A DNA stretch of 64,000 bases from Diphasiastrum complanatum. Its lineage: Eukaryota > Streptophyta > Lycopodiopsida > Lycopodiales > Lycopodiaceae. The stretch covers positions 27,687,566 to 27,751,565 of the forward strand of contig CM055093.1 of the NCBI GenBank assembly GCA_029204225.1, read 5' to 3'. Position 1 is the first letter of the stretch. Every line of letters begins with the position of its first letter. A program made the translations under genes and the position numbers. Positions 12,786 to 24,593 of the stretch are shown piece after piece. The notes under the pieces were generated by a model. The model was not told where the DNA came from. It saw only the letters and a program-made list of their open reading frames with translations, and did no database searches.

Positions 12786-14378
12786 TCAATGAACATTCAA
12801 GTGTATAAGGTCAAGAGGAGAGTTAGATCTTATCAAAGATCTCTTGAAAGGAAGCTTATGAGATTTGGAGAGTCCACAAGCTTCACAAAGCTTGCCACAC
12901 TTGGATATGGTTTTGGGAAGTCCACTTGCTAGCTCCTTTGTCACCATGGTCTCCATAGCTTTGTAGTTAGGATGGCCTAACCTTTTGTGCCATAATTCCA
13001 CTTGAGTGAGCTCCTCCCTTGCCATGTTCACACTTCCAACCATCACATTAGCATCCAATTTGAATAACCTCCCTTTCTTGAAACCACTAGTAATACATTT
13101 CTCATCTTTCAAGATAGAACATGCTCCATGCTTGAGATGTACATCTAATCCACTATCCATAAGTTGTCCTACACTCAACAAGTTCTTTGTAATTGAAGGT
13201 ACATAAAGAACATTGTCTAGATCTACTTTTTTAGATGATCCTAGACATAAAGGAATGGATCCAACACCTACAATCTCACATTCTTGATCACTTGCAGTGA
13301 AGATAAATCTCTTAGAACTATTGTAAGAAAGTAGATTAAAAAAGTAGTCTTTTTGGTGAGTCATGTGAGAGCTTGTCCCATTATCAATCCACCAAGTGTC
13401 TTGATTAGATGTTTGTGGTGAGGATACCATCAAGGATAGATTGCCTTCTTTCTCCTCCTCAAGCACAAGATTGTCTTGATTGTCCTTCTCTTGGGCATTC
13501 TTCTTCTTGTAGCACTCGGATGCAAAATGTCCCTTTTTTCCACAAAAGAAACACTTTAGCTTCTTCTTGTCCTTCTTGCTCTTGCCTTTGGAACTTGATG
13601 CTCCATCTTTGTTCTCCATCTCCATGTCTTGAGTCTTCTTGGATGGAAACTTCTTCTTATTGCCTTTCAAAGAAAAGTTAGCTTTTTCATCACCATCATT
13701 CAAAGATAAGAAACTCATCCTACTTTTGATATGAAGCATTCAACTCTCCTCACTAACAAGCACACTTTGAAGTTTTTCAATACTAGGAAGTGAATCTTGA
13801 ATAGCAAAGGTTTGAACAAGATTTGAATAATCATCTCCTAATCTATTCAAAATTATTTGAACTATTTCATCATCTTTGATTTTATCATCTATAGAAGACA
13901 ACTCCTTATTCAAAGATTTGATCCTAAAGACATAATTTTGGGCACTTTCAGTACTTCCTTTCATGCTTTGAAGGATTTGATTCCTAAGCATGAATATCCT
14001 TGAAGTGTTCTTGGATCCATAAATGGCTTTTAATGAATCCCATGCCTCTTTGGATGTGGTACAAGATGAGATTTTTTTCAGAAGTTCATTACTTACATTC
14101 ATTTTTATGAAATGAAATGCAACTCTACATCTCTTTTTGTACTTAGCCAATTCAAATCCTCCTTGAGGTTCTACTTCCACCTCAAGTACTATGTCATAAA
14201 GATCATGAAGTTCAAGCAAGGACTCCATTCGAACTATCCAAGTAGCATAATTAGTGGATGTAAGTCTTTCACTAGCTTCAAGCAAAAACCCACCCATTGA
14301 TGCCATTTTTGAATGTGAAAAAGCACTAGAAACTCTTATGGTTTCTCTAAGAGATCTAAACCTAAAGTCTTCTAGCAA
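12786..14378 (-). pseudogene. Copia element B: gag, protease and integrase start
   Basis: A UBN2-type gag starts at 14378, or more likely at the internal Met of MASMGGFLLEASERL, followed by the zinc knuckle CFFCGKKGHFASEC and a protease with WWIDNGTSSHMT, where copia enzymes usually have DSGAS. The pre-integrase segment has LWHKRLGHPNYKAM and CEACGLSKSHK. A single in-frame TGA (13740-13742) separates gag from the rest; without it the frame is continuous for about 530 codons. The copy is cut at 12786 after PLDLIHLNVH, just where the integrase core should begin. It is inverted inside element A. Confidence 0.85.
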
Positions 14379-14897
14379 TTTAGAAAGCTTATAGACTCAA
14401 TCCTATCACTCATGAACCAATCTAGAATGATGGAAATTTAGATTCTAGTCTCAAACTTGCAAAATCACTCCTTAATCTATGATTTTTAGCAATTTCTCTC
14501 TTCAACCTCAACATACACTCAAAAAATCAGAGAAGATCAATTAATGCACCTAATTCAAGCTTCAATTTTAATTTTTTGGCTGATCTAATTCAAAAACTAA
14601 TCAACGGATTAGATTCACTATAGAAAATGCTTGATTTTGCACCAAAAATCACTCAAATTTGGTATGTGGGTCAAATTCTACAAATTTTTGAAATTTCTCA
14701 GTCAAAAAATGGATCTGTATGGCCTCACACATGTGAAAAGGGTTCCTATAGCCCACAACAAGATCTGGACCAAAAATTTTGAGGATAGCTATCAAATCCA
14801 ACTCGCTACACAAAATTTGACTAGTTTCCTAAAAAACTGCTAATTTTGGCTTTGATTTGGATTAACCCTATCAATTTCAACAAAACCTCTTGTACTT

Positions 14898-14910
14898 GGC
14901 TCTAATACCA
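14898..14910 (-). promoter_or_regulatory. Primer-binding site of element B
   Basis: On the minus strand TGGTATTAGAGCC abuts the LTR end at 14911. It differs by one base from the common TGGTATCAGAGCC initiator-Met primer site. Confidence 0.8.
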
Positions 14911-15732
14911 TGTGCAAAAAGTACAAAAAAGGACCAAGAGTGGATCCTAATCTTATCCTCAAGAGGGATTGGTTGTCAGATTACTTGATCTATCAATCTA
15001 CTTGAGATTAAGATCAATCTAGATCAATTCTAGACACAAAATCCTAACAAGAACAATCATTAATTGAAGGTAAGTGTACTTTCTGGTTTCACACGTGTGA
15101 AACACTGTCTGAGTATGGACTCCAACCTGAAAATCAAGTACACATTGATAGAACCTCAAAACAATCAAAACAAATGTAGACAAATGGAGAGAATCACTCA
15201 AAATTGCTTCCAAAACCAAGATTGGTCTCTCACATTGATTATGTACAAATAAGCCTCTATGTATACACTTCTTGGAGCTCGAGGTACTGATCATGCATCA
15301 GATCTCACACGTGTGAGGATGCCTTGTCACCATCATGCAATTTGACACTTGGATCAAAACTTTCCATTTTGGGCATTTTTGGTCTATTTTTCTACTATAT
15401 GGAGATCTTCATGGAAGTCTTCTAGAAGCAAAAACTCGCTTACTTCAGCTATTTCTACACGTGTGAGCTGTCCTCTACACATGGGATGTGACACCTATTC
15501 AAAATATTTGGCTCATGCAATCATTAGATTGGTGCCATGTGTGACATCCTTAGAAAACTAGTTTTTGGTTATTTTAGCCACTAGAACTTGAATTAAATCA
15601 TATGTACAACATATATGATTATGGTACATGAAAAGTACACTAGTTTCACACGTGGGAACAGGCTCCACACATGTGTGTTTATCCTACATACAAGATTTTT
15701 GGCCTATACCAAATTTATTTTTGCATTTTTCA
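14911..15732 (-). mobile_element. 5' LTR of copia element B
   Basis: Bounded on the plus strand by TGTGCAAAAAG (14911) next to the primer site, and by TTTTTCA (15732), after which element A sequence resumes. About 822 bp. It contains several copies of a CACACGTGTG-type palindrome, for example near 15090, 15305, 15455 and 15645. The matching 3' LTR is absent, so B is a truncated insertion. Confidence 0.65.
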
Positions 15733-15744
15733 CAAGATTGCAGT

Positions 15745-15855
15745 ACTATAGAACGCAAGATATGACAGCAGATATTTTTACCAAAGCACATAGAAGATTC
15801 TGTGTAGAACTAAGTTTGAAGTTCAAGACATTCAAGGATTCAGATTCAGGAGGAG
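15745..15855 (+). pseudogene. Copia element A: RNase H tail and polypurine tract
   Basis: The conserved copia C-terminus QDMTADIFTKAHRRF is readable, followed by the polypurine tract AGGAGGAG directly before TGTTGG, the 3' LTR start at 15856. This places the end of element A after the inverted element B. Confidence 0.75.
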
Positions 15856-16705
15856 TGTTGGATTATTCTCCTTCTTACTAATCGACTAATCGGTTTAAAT
15901 CCTTATCCATTGTTTATCCAATTCTGCAGATTTTCCTGTGTCTTTACATAGTCTGCAGATTTACAAGTGTTTTTGCACAGTCTACAGAAATACACGAAGT
16001 TTGACAACATTGTCGCATTTTCTCTCTCTACAACCCTAACAATGTCGCCTATCAGAAATCTCGTGTAAAAATGCAGTGTCGTATTTTTTGCATTTTTCAC
16101 CTGTCAGGATTTGCGAGTAAAAATGCAGAGTCGCATTTTTCTCATTTTTCAAAGTGCCTCAAATGTTAAGGAAATGACTTTGGCAAAGTGTGGGGCTATC
16201 CCAATATGAAGGAAATGAGATTTTATGACACTGTCGCTTTTCTTGCAAAAAGCCGACACTGTCATCTTTTTGCAACATTGTTGTCTTTTTGCGACCTTGT
16301 CGCTTGTGGCAGTTTTAGTTCATTTTTGTAGAGTGACAGTTTTAGTTCATTTATGCAGATAGACTGCTTATGGCTAATTTTCACCGCTTATCAACAATCA
16401 ATTTATGAGAAGGAACTGGATGAATGCCAGCGGACACTAGCCAACTGGCAATCGCATTTGATGACCTAATTACTTAGTATAAATTAGTTGTTCATACATC
16501 TCTTTTCAAGTTCTGAAGCAACAAATCAATATTGTAAATTGTGGAATTGAGTGTTATTACACAACGTTTCCTATGCTCTTATCAAGCAGATCATTTACAA
16601 TTAGAAAGTATTGTTGTTAGCTCTCTATCAAGCTTTCAAGCTTGAACTCTCTTGAGCATTCTAGCTCAGTCTTTTAGAGATTTATTTTAGAGTTGCTATT
16701 GTGTT
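15856..16705 (+). mobile_element. 3' LTR of element A, interrupted
   Basis: Starts TGTTGGATTATT after the polypurine tract. It shares the tandem-repeat units and the block CAGTCTTTTAGAGATTTATT with the 5' LTR. At about 16706 the match to the 5' LTR stops (5' copy continues TTTGCTACTGCTT) and a new sequence starting TGTTGGAG begins. Confidence 0.65.
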
Positions 16706-17560
16706 GGAGTTTAATCTTACTCCTACTCATCCCAAGAGCCCTTATTTCTTCTCTAAATTTTACTCTCTCAAATGTAACCTGCAGAAAATTGAACTGTCGC
16801 TAATCTGGTTTTTTGCTCACATTTTTGCACAGCCGAAAAACAATCTTATAATTGTAAAGTTAAGCTAGTACAAGATTCTTCAGCTGATATGTATATATGC
16901 ATGTAAATGAGCGAGGGCAAAAGAGAGGAAGAGAGGAGAGTATTATGATACGTGAGGTCAGATAGTGGAGAACGCCTTTTATCAGTAGCTGACTCCTCAA
17001 AGTTGGTGATCATAGAGAGAGAACTATTTTAGAACCTTAGCATTTGAATCTGCTAGTAGGATCACGCGCTTATCAGCACAATTGTATTGTGGTCTGATTG
17101 TTGTTATTACAACCTTCATTATATAGATTCGCTATTGTTCTACTTCATTGCATTCTTGTTGAATGATAACTCTCACTCCCTTTTACACAAACACCATTAT
17201 CAGAGATTTGTATGGCTGTTTACGACGTCTAAATTTATTTTACATTCTCTTAATATCATGTTATCAGTATTAAAGGATTGCATGGCTGTCTCAGATGCCT
17301 AATTGTTTTTGCAGTCTTTCTTTCACGATAGTCTATGACTCCTACATTGATAATATGATTTCACACACAAAGAACTGCTCGTAACTCCATTCTCCAAGTA
17401 ATCCACGATCCAGGTTATAACAATTTATTTTTCTTCCAATAGAAGTGGTATTAGTGCTGATATCTATTTTCGCCCATAGAGTGATATCAACGCATAATAT
17501 TAACACAGAGAAGATTTCCCATATGAAATCCATATTCAAATCCCTATTTATTATGTGAAG
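16706..17560 (+). mobile_element. Second LTR of family A inserted into the 3' LTR
   Basis: Begins TGTTGGAGTTTAATC, a canonical TG start, exactly where the outer LTR is interrupted. From about 16840 it matches the inverted LTR at 8640-9294 in reverse complement. The expected terminal part ending CTATTTCTGACA is not found after 17560, so the copy is truncated. Confidence 0.6.
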
Positions 17561-18254
17561 GAACTGCTATACCTGAAATGCTGCCAACCACCAGATATCA
17601 TTTTTTGATTGAACACTAAAATTGAGGCCTTCTGAGTCTTCTGAATTTGAAAGTGCTCCATTCATGATCGTGAGACTGACTCTTTTCATTTTTTGTTCTT
17701 TTATAATTTCAGACTCATCTAACTTGAGAACAACTATCAATTTGTTATTGACATTCTCATTTGTAATACCGTAAAAATTTATGATGAATGTTAATAACTG
17801 ATTAATGTCAATAAATAAAATGTTGGAATTGTTTAAGCTATCAACTATATATCAAATGAATTAAAATAAATGTGAATTTAACTTTACTAATGTACCTCCA
17901 TTGTTTTGAAATCTTTGCTTTCCCTTTTGCATGCACTTGATCTTTCAACCCTTTGCAATGAAAGCTCTTTTTTCATTTTTCATATCCAAGCCTACATCAC
18001 AGACAAAAAAGATCTTAAAACTTATACTTAAAGATTATGATCACAAAACACATACAATTAACATCCATCAATGAACTAAAAACCCTAAACACTATCAACA
18101 TTCTCACTCACATTCATCCCCATCTCATCTTTACTCACATCTATACTCTCTTTTTCTCTCTCTCACACAAAAAAGAAAAGGAAGTCGACCTCTAGTTTAG
18201 GAGTGAACCACATTTTGGTTCACGCCAAATGTTTCTTTTTGGTCAGAAGAAATT
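17561..18254. other. Non-coding stretch, nothing recognised
   Basis: AT-rich. No coding similarity seen. CT-rich patch near 18140-18170. Confidence 0.5.
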
Positions 18255-18680
18255 TGCGTGGATTATCCACCACGCGTGGATAATCCATGCAAAATCCAGA
18301 GATTTAACCGCATGGATATAAAAAAACTCTATCCATGCGGTATCCACGGCCCTAGCTCTCTGGATTTTGCATGGATTATCCACGCGTGGATAATTTGCCA
18401 TGCGGTATCCACGTGAAAGTCGAGCCTTTAATTTTTTCTAAATCTTACTATGGTGTGGATAATCCACGTGTGGATTATACACGCCAAAATAAAATTCCCA
18501 TTTCCAGCTCCAGGTGTCAGAGGTTTGGCCGGCAGTTGGCTGCTGGTGGTCAGAGTTGGCGTGGATAATCCATGCGTGGATTATCCACGCAATTTGAATC
18601 ACGACCTCCGGCCAATTTGTTGCCAAAAATGGCACTTGCATGGAAGATCCACGGGACAGTATCAATGCGTATCCACGGCT
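18255..18680. repeat. Foldback block built from GTGGATAATCCAC palindromes
   Basis: The short palindrome GTGGATAATCCAC or GTGGATTATCCAC, often joined through CACGCGTGG, recurs about eight times. Copies near 18263-18303 and 18356-18395 form the arms of a large hairpin: ATTATCCACGCGTGGATAAT and the adjoining ATCCATGCAAAATCCAGAG are repeated as reverse complements, and an inner hairpin ACCGCATGGATA/TATCCATGCGGT closes it. Further copies lie at about 18455-18480 and 18560-18590. Could be a MITE or foldback element; no terminal duplication was identified. Confidence 0.75.
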
Positions 18681-18776
18681 ATATCCACGCAAAAACAAAT
18701 TTGGTCGCACCACCTCCTTTGTATTGTGCTTGGATATTTGCTACATGTGTTCTTGTGTGTAGTATTTACAATCGCA

Positions 18777-20061
18777 GATGGCAGAGTACGAGAAGCTAAA
18801 AGATGAGCTGGAAGAGGCGAAATATAATTCAAGCTAGATCCAGACTTTTGAAGAAGAACCGGCCCAACACTAGGACCAATCAATGCCGACGAATACACAG
18901 CTGTTGATACAACAGAAAAGGCCACCCAAATTGATGCAGTTTTCAAGCAAATACAGAAAGATCAATCAGTTCAGACCGATGTTGATATTGATGACAAACC
19001 AAACCAATTGTTGAAGAAGTACCATCCACTGTTGCAGCATTATTTGTAGCAGTGATTTCACAGCAGAGCAAAGTTACACCAGGCGACAGTGTCAAGAAGA
19101 AAAACAAGGTAGCTTACTCACTGCTAAAGTCAGAATTTCAGACATTCCAACAAGAACTAACAAGTTTTTTACCTCCCTTCTATAGTCCAGAACTCCAATG
19201 GAGAATGGATTCTCTTTGTTTACCGAAACTTTTTTGTTACACCAAAGAGCAATGGGAAAGTCCTTGGACTTTCATCAATTTAAACATTTTTTGGGCCAAA
19301 CTAACAATGTGCCAAAAAGGTGTCTTGGCCTTAGCCATTGTTCAGAATAAGTTCAATGTGTAGACTAACTACATTTATGTCATTACAGGATGTTTGTATA
19401 TATGCATTTTAGAATACCTAAAAACATTCGAAAATAATATTTTTTCTACTCTGGACGAGTATGTGAATAAGTTAGAAATGATAAGCATTTTTTATGTTAA
19501 ATTGTTTCTAGTCCTACTCCCATCTCTCCTAGATTTTCAAGCCAACTTCTATTCCCTAATCTGTGGACAATCTACATAGATTGAGAAACTAACTATTCTC
19601 AATACTTGGAAGAAGTAAAAGCAAACAATTTACTTCGATCCACTAACCCAATAACCAAACCATATTATACATATAGCCATGTAAATTTCGCTTCTCTCAT
19701 TTCCTCTACACTCTTATCCATCCAATAGTTGTACATAGAAGAAAAATCTCCAGAATACTCATATGCAGCCCTATCACTAACTATTCCTTCATTTGAGATG
19801 TCTGACATCCTGACTGAGGATAGTTGGTATGCTCACCTTGTGAACAATACGCTCATTGATAACCCGCTTGGACCATTGGGCAATCGAGGAATAGGGAGTA
19901 ATCCCAACTTATCATTTCAAGAAGATTATATGCAGAGGAACAATTACTTCCTCGCTACCAAAGGCATGTCGTTGGAACAAGTCAATGTAGAGAATGAAGC
20001 CCGAACAAAGGCAATCTTCCACAAAAAGTCAGCCACCAGAAAAAGGCAACAAAGAAGGTGA
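18777..20061 (+). pseudogene. Decayed gene of unknown function
   Basis: A start at MAEYEKLKDELEEAKYN (coiled-coil-like) is followed by a stop. Coding-like stretches continue in shifting frames: KATQIDAVFKQIQKDQS near 18920-18960, the 19052-19363 frame with YSLLKSEFQTFQQEL and NIFWAKLTMCQKGVLAL, and the 19729-20061 frame with LTEDSWYAHLVNNTL and a basic end (KKSATRKRQQRR). The gap 19364-19728 is AT-rich and intron-like. I do not recognise the family; it may be a mobile-element accessory gene. Confidence 0.35.
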
Positions 20062-20165
20062 ATAGACTGTTTGTGAGCCACTGCACAGCTGAGGAAGGGG
20101 ATATGTGGAGAGCTATAATCCCACATTATCCAAATTAAATGTTTTAAAATATGCTATAGTGCCTA

Positions 20166-20562
20166 AATTCATGTAAAGGCCTATTTGCATCTTGTAAAGA
20201 GCGACCGTTAGGCCGATGTTCATCTCTATAAGGGCGACACTCAGAGCCAATGTAGAGCGACACATTACATGATCCCAACCGACACCTTAACAGTTGGCGA
20301 TCGACTGTTAGGCCGATGTTCATCTCTATAAGGGCGACACTCAGAGCCAATGTACATACGCAGAGATTCATCTATCAATAGAGAGAAGAGAGCCAATTTT
20401 ATTGCTTGTGCATTCCTTTCCTCTGTTATCTATTACAGTTACACTTCTTATCAATTGAGCGAACACACTTTGAGTTATTCTATAACTGATTTTGATAGGC
20501 ATCTGTTTGCGACATTCACTCTTCACTTGTACTAAATTCTAGATTTACTAACATGGATTTAT
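20166..20562 (+). mobile_element. Probable gypsy-type LTR 3' part with primer-site-like end
   Basis: The segment has an LTR-like transcribed tail (ATTCATCTATCAATAGAGAG, then CT-rich sequence) and is followed at about 20563 by GGTGACATCTGGGAGGA. That resembles the GGCGACTCTGCTGGGGA-type sequence after the LTR of plant Ty3/gypsy elements. No internal coding was found downstream. The left boundary is uncertain. Confidence 0.4.
20208..20351 (+). repeat. Direct duplication (about 48 bp, two copies)
   Basis: The block GTTAGGCCGATGTTCATCTC...CACTCAGAGCCAATGTA occurs at about 20208-20253 and again at about 20305-20351, essentially identical. It lies inside the LTR-like segment that ends near 20562. 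Confidence 0.85.
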
Positions 20563-22547
20563 AGGTGACATCTGGGAGGAACAATTCCAAGTAATGCGTG
20601 TAGGGAATTAGCCGAAGCCTTAAGCATAACTCTAAATAGAACCTCTTTTGATTCTAAATGAGCTATGTGTTCAAATAAGGAACTTAATTGACGTTTTGCT
20701 TTGTTTGCTTTCTGTGATAAGAACTAATTTCTTGTGCTTATTGAGAGGAATCAAAAGCCAAATAGATTATATTGTAAAGGATCTTTCTACTTGCTGTTGT
20801 CAAATTAATTGCTTACTGTTGTCCTAAGAGCCTAGAAGATAACGTACCCTTTTATACCTTCAGACCTTGATCAAATCATTTCATCCTTGGTGTTTCTAGA
20901 TGCCAAATTACTCAATATCTTTGGATATTGTAGTATTCTGTTTTGAATATTACATCCACCATCTATTCATTACCTTTGTACACTTATTGATCTGAAAGAG
21001 GAGATGTCTCTCTCTCTTGGGGAATGATAAAAACTTTTATATTACTTGATTCATTGATTTTGTGAAAATCTATAACGACTAGGCTACCACACCCCCCCAT
21101 GGCTATGGAGGTGGATTGTAGTGGATTAGTGTAGAGGTTGATGGTTTAACATAGATGTGGATGATGTTTTAGGGTAGTTAGAGATTAAGATCCATCTTTC
21201 ATTTGTTTTCATATTTCAGGCTTGTGCATAGTGTAAATAATATAAAGAATCTATGTTATTTTATATCCGCTGGATCTTAGCATGAATCAGTTTGGTTTGT
21301 TCATTTCTTGATTGATTGAGTTTGACTCTCTCTTGTTTTAGTGGTTTTTTGGTTTTCCTTTGATGGTTTTTTGAAGGGTTGGCTTGCTGGTTTTTTGAGT
21401 ATGTTTGCGCTAATATTGGAACGTTGCATGAATCTTGAAGGAATGGTGATGCTACATGGTTTTTTGCTTGAATGGTATTTCGTGCTGTGGTGAGGGGTTC
21501 TTGCTTGCTCGGTTTCTTGATTGGTTTCAGGGTTGAGGGTCTTTAATGCAAGCCTAGATTTTGAGCTCGGTGGGAAGGGTGAAGGTGGAAGAGAAAACTA
21601 TACTACAACACGGTGGAGTGAAGAAGAAGGGTAGAAAGAAAACAAATTATGTCTTGCACGTAATCTATTAACATTTGACTAAAGAATTCAGCTAACATTC
21701 CTTGATATTGGAAGACTTGAAGTGCAGAACTACTGTTACAGAGCTTCGATAGTGACTACAGTTTCAAGGATGGTTTGAATAATATGCTACACATACTGCA
21801 CCCCGTGGATCGATTTTTCATACAGCTCTGGATTTGAGTGATTGCTCATGGTCAGAACATGGGTCTGAGCTGCTATTGTAGATCGAAATAGCCGTGGGAT
21901 ATAGGCGTATTGAATAAGAAAAACAATTTGTGTACAAGACATCAAATGTAGAATAGAACATTATAATCAGGAACTACAAGCAATCATTGTTTTTAGTCTA
22001 GGCATATAAAACAAGAAATTGACAAAGGCTTGTGACTAGTTTAAAGCCTTCTTAAAAAATTACTTGCTAATGACATCTGTTTACTGATTCTTTTCTTTAG
22101 AATCTTGTTTTACAACTTATGCTTCTTATTCTACCTGTCAGCAGAGTCTGTGGGGATTTCTTGGTGTTTGTCTATCTCGTTTCAATGCCCGGATCAAGTA
22201 GAAATGACTGAAATCGTTATAGTATTGTCCAGCCTATTAGAGGACACTCAAGAAGGTCTCTCTTAAACTGTACTCACATGTATACACAACCAAACATGCA
22301 AGCCATTATGTTTAGCAAATGATTTGCATACTGCTCAGTTGAAGATCAAATGATTTTCTACTTCTAAATGCTACAAAATCGAAATGAACAGATAATTCCA
22401 ATCTAAAAAATAAACTACACACATCAAACCACAAGTATTCAAGAAACAAGAAGTAAGAAAACTTACTATACAACATTTGGAAGGTCCAAGAATCTGTCAG
22501 AAATGGTGAACTCCTGCAACTTTGCCGCGATGTGAAGCGAAGGTCGA
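20563..22547. other. Non-coding stretch, no gene seen
   Basis: About 2 kb with T/G-rich tracts (21290-21540) and no frame resembling a known family. Possibly old intergenic or leader sequence of the preceding gypsy element. Confidence 0.45.
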
Positions 22548-23290
22548 ATGGCGAACAATTCGCAAAAGTCAATGTACCTCAAAAACCCTAAGAGACATTA
22601 CTTGGACACTCCTTGGGACACATACTCTCCACAAAGTGTATCACCTGAGTCTAAGATACCAAAATGGTATGAAAAGATCATGAAGGACACAAAGCTAAAT
22701 CAACCAAGATCTAGCACACAAGAAGAAGTGAGAAGATCAACGTGGGAAAGGAAGCCTCCCGATCGCTATCATGTGAACTATGCCCTAATGAGTGACATTT
22801 TGAAGTTTCGAGAGCCATCAAACTTTGATGAGACAAAGGATCACAAAGAGTGGCAAAGGGCAATGGAAGAGGAGATGCAGTCCATCCACAGACATGGTAC
22901 ATGGGAGTTAGTTGATCTACCACTTGGAAAGAAACCCATTGACAACAAATGGGTGTTTAGAACAAAGTTTCATGCGGATGGCATGATAGCAAACCATAAG
23001 GCACACCTAGTAGTGAAGGGCTATGAGCAAAACAAAGGAAGTAATCCGAATGCTCCTGTCTTATCATACAACTGTCGACCTTGAAGTACATCAACTTGAT
23101 GTGCAAACAGCCTATCTGAATGGAGTTATACAAGAAGACATCTACATGATCCAGCCCAAAGGATACGTTTTGGAAGGTGTGAAGAATCATGTCTATAAAC
23201 TCTACAAAGCACTTTATGGCTTGAAACAGTTTGCCGGAGCTTGGTTTCAGAGGATCAACACATTCCTCGACATAACAAATCTACTAGTAC
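22548..23290 (+). pseudogene. Copia reverse transcriptase fragment (separate family)
   Basis: The first frame (to about 23060) has KEWQRAMEEEMQSIHRHGTW and KWVFRTKFHADG, the classic N-terminal copia RT region. A second frame from about 23075 gives EVHQLDVQTAYLNGVIQED and YKLYKALYGLKQ. The segment between KGYEQ and the LDVQTAYLNG region is shortened and shifted. Sequence is lost before the YVDD catalytic box. No LTR of its own is seen. The next 220 bp (to 23510) hold a minus-strand frame I do not recognise. Confidence 0.8.
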
Positions 23291-23509
23291 TTGATAAGAG
23301 ACAAAAACTTACGCATCCGACTTTATCTTCTCTGATTACTGTCTCTCCATCAATATTATGTCCGCCTTTCGATGTCAATATTGTTGGTGAATAGATAGTT
23401 GGATGTGGAAAACCAAGTTGACTTTGGATTCTAAGAAACTCCTCCTCAGAAGGTAGATCATCTTCTTTGTTGCGCATTTCCTCCACATCCATTTTCAAGC
23501 AATCTTTCC

Positions 23510-24593
23510 CTGAATAAAACTTATCATTATGTACACAAAATGAAACGAATATTGCACAAACATTGATTCATGCTGGAAGCACAGATTGTGAAATGTAATG
23601 AAACAAAGTGAAATAATTTGCAACAAGATCAATCAAGCAACTAAGCTCTGTAACGAGACCAGACGAGATGAAACGAAAATAGACGAAATGAAATGAAACC
23701 TAGGTGAAGCGAAGTGAATCATGAGGTGAAAGGATTCACGAATAGGATCAGTTCGTCAGAAATTTAGATGAGATTGCTAGTTACTGCTGGCTATATCACT
23801 ATTGTGGGATGGCTCACTTCTTGGTGCTCGAATAGATATCCTCGAGCTCTTTGATGGCAGTAGCCACCTGTCAAAGAGTAGTCAGACACAATTGATCTAC
23901 GTTAACAGAATAATGTAGCATTCAACAAAGATCAAACCAAAGATGTGAAATTAGAATGAACAAGAGAATCAGACACACAAATAATATCAGATGAATTTAC
24001 ATATAAGATCATACAATCATCTAGATTAATAATGTGCACAATAGCTACAAAATTATCTATTGATTTTTCTGATACTTCAAACACTGCATGCAGATCCACG
24101 TAGTGCATTGGCGTGAGAGAAATATAGTTCTCTCACGAATTTCAGTCTTGCTTACTAGCGAACTTTGGATCTATAGATCCTATTATAGAAAATCATATCA
24201 CACGCAGGCGGATTCGTATTCATTATTTTTTGTCTTCTGACAATTGTCTTACTTACTAGCATTAGACTTGTTGTGATGTGCATCAATCAGAAAGTATATA
24301 GTTCACGAACAATTTCGTGTTCCATTCTTGTAGATTATAGATTAGAAAGATTAAACATCTACAACTAGTTCACGAATTACAAAAGTGGCAGATTAGCCAC
24401 GATCTAGCACACTTCTGATGATGTCATGATATCAGATCAGGTATCTGCACCCCATGGCAATTGGTTGATCTTCTTGTTGGATGTTCGTGGGGCACGATTG
24501 ATTTCTTGTCGTGTCGTGTCGTGTCATCTTTTGTTGAAGGTTCAAAATTGAAAGCTAGCAAAGCTTTGGCATTAGAAACAAAATGTTTCTTCA
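23510..24593 (-). mobile_element. 3' LTR of copia element D1
   Basis: Matches 29430-30483 over most of its length. The plus-strand right end ...AAATGTTTCTTCA (24593) abuts GCTCCCTCTC, the polypurine tract of the minus-strand element. The outer part near 23510-23880 diverges from the 5' LTR and seems to carry an insertion at about 23800-23870, so the left limit is approximate. A short GTGTC/TGTCG pentamer array sits at 24508-24527. Confidence 0.7.

Noticed and set aside
9300-17560. CRISPR-like array in the LTR tandem repeats
   Set aside because: Repeat units are degenerate and contiguous without spacers, in an LTR of a eukaryotic element.
18255-18600. TTATCCAC motifs as bacterial DnaA boxes or a replication origin
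   Set aside because: The context is plant nuclear DNA; motifs are parts of foldback palindromes.
23247-23498. 83-codon minus-strand frame
   Set aside because: Partly antisense to copia RT and without recognisable similarity; not enough to call a gene.
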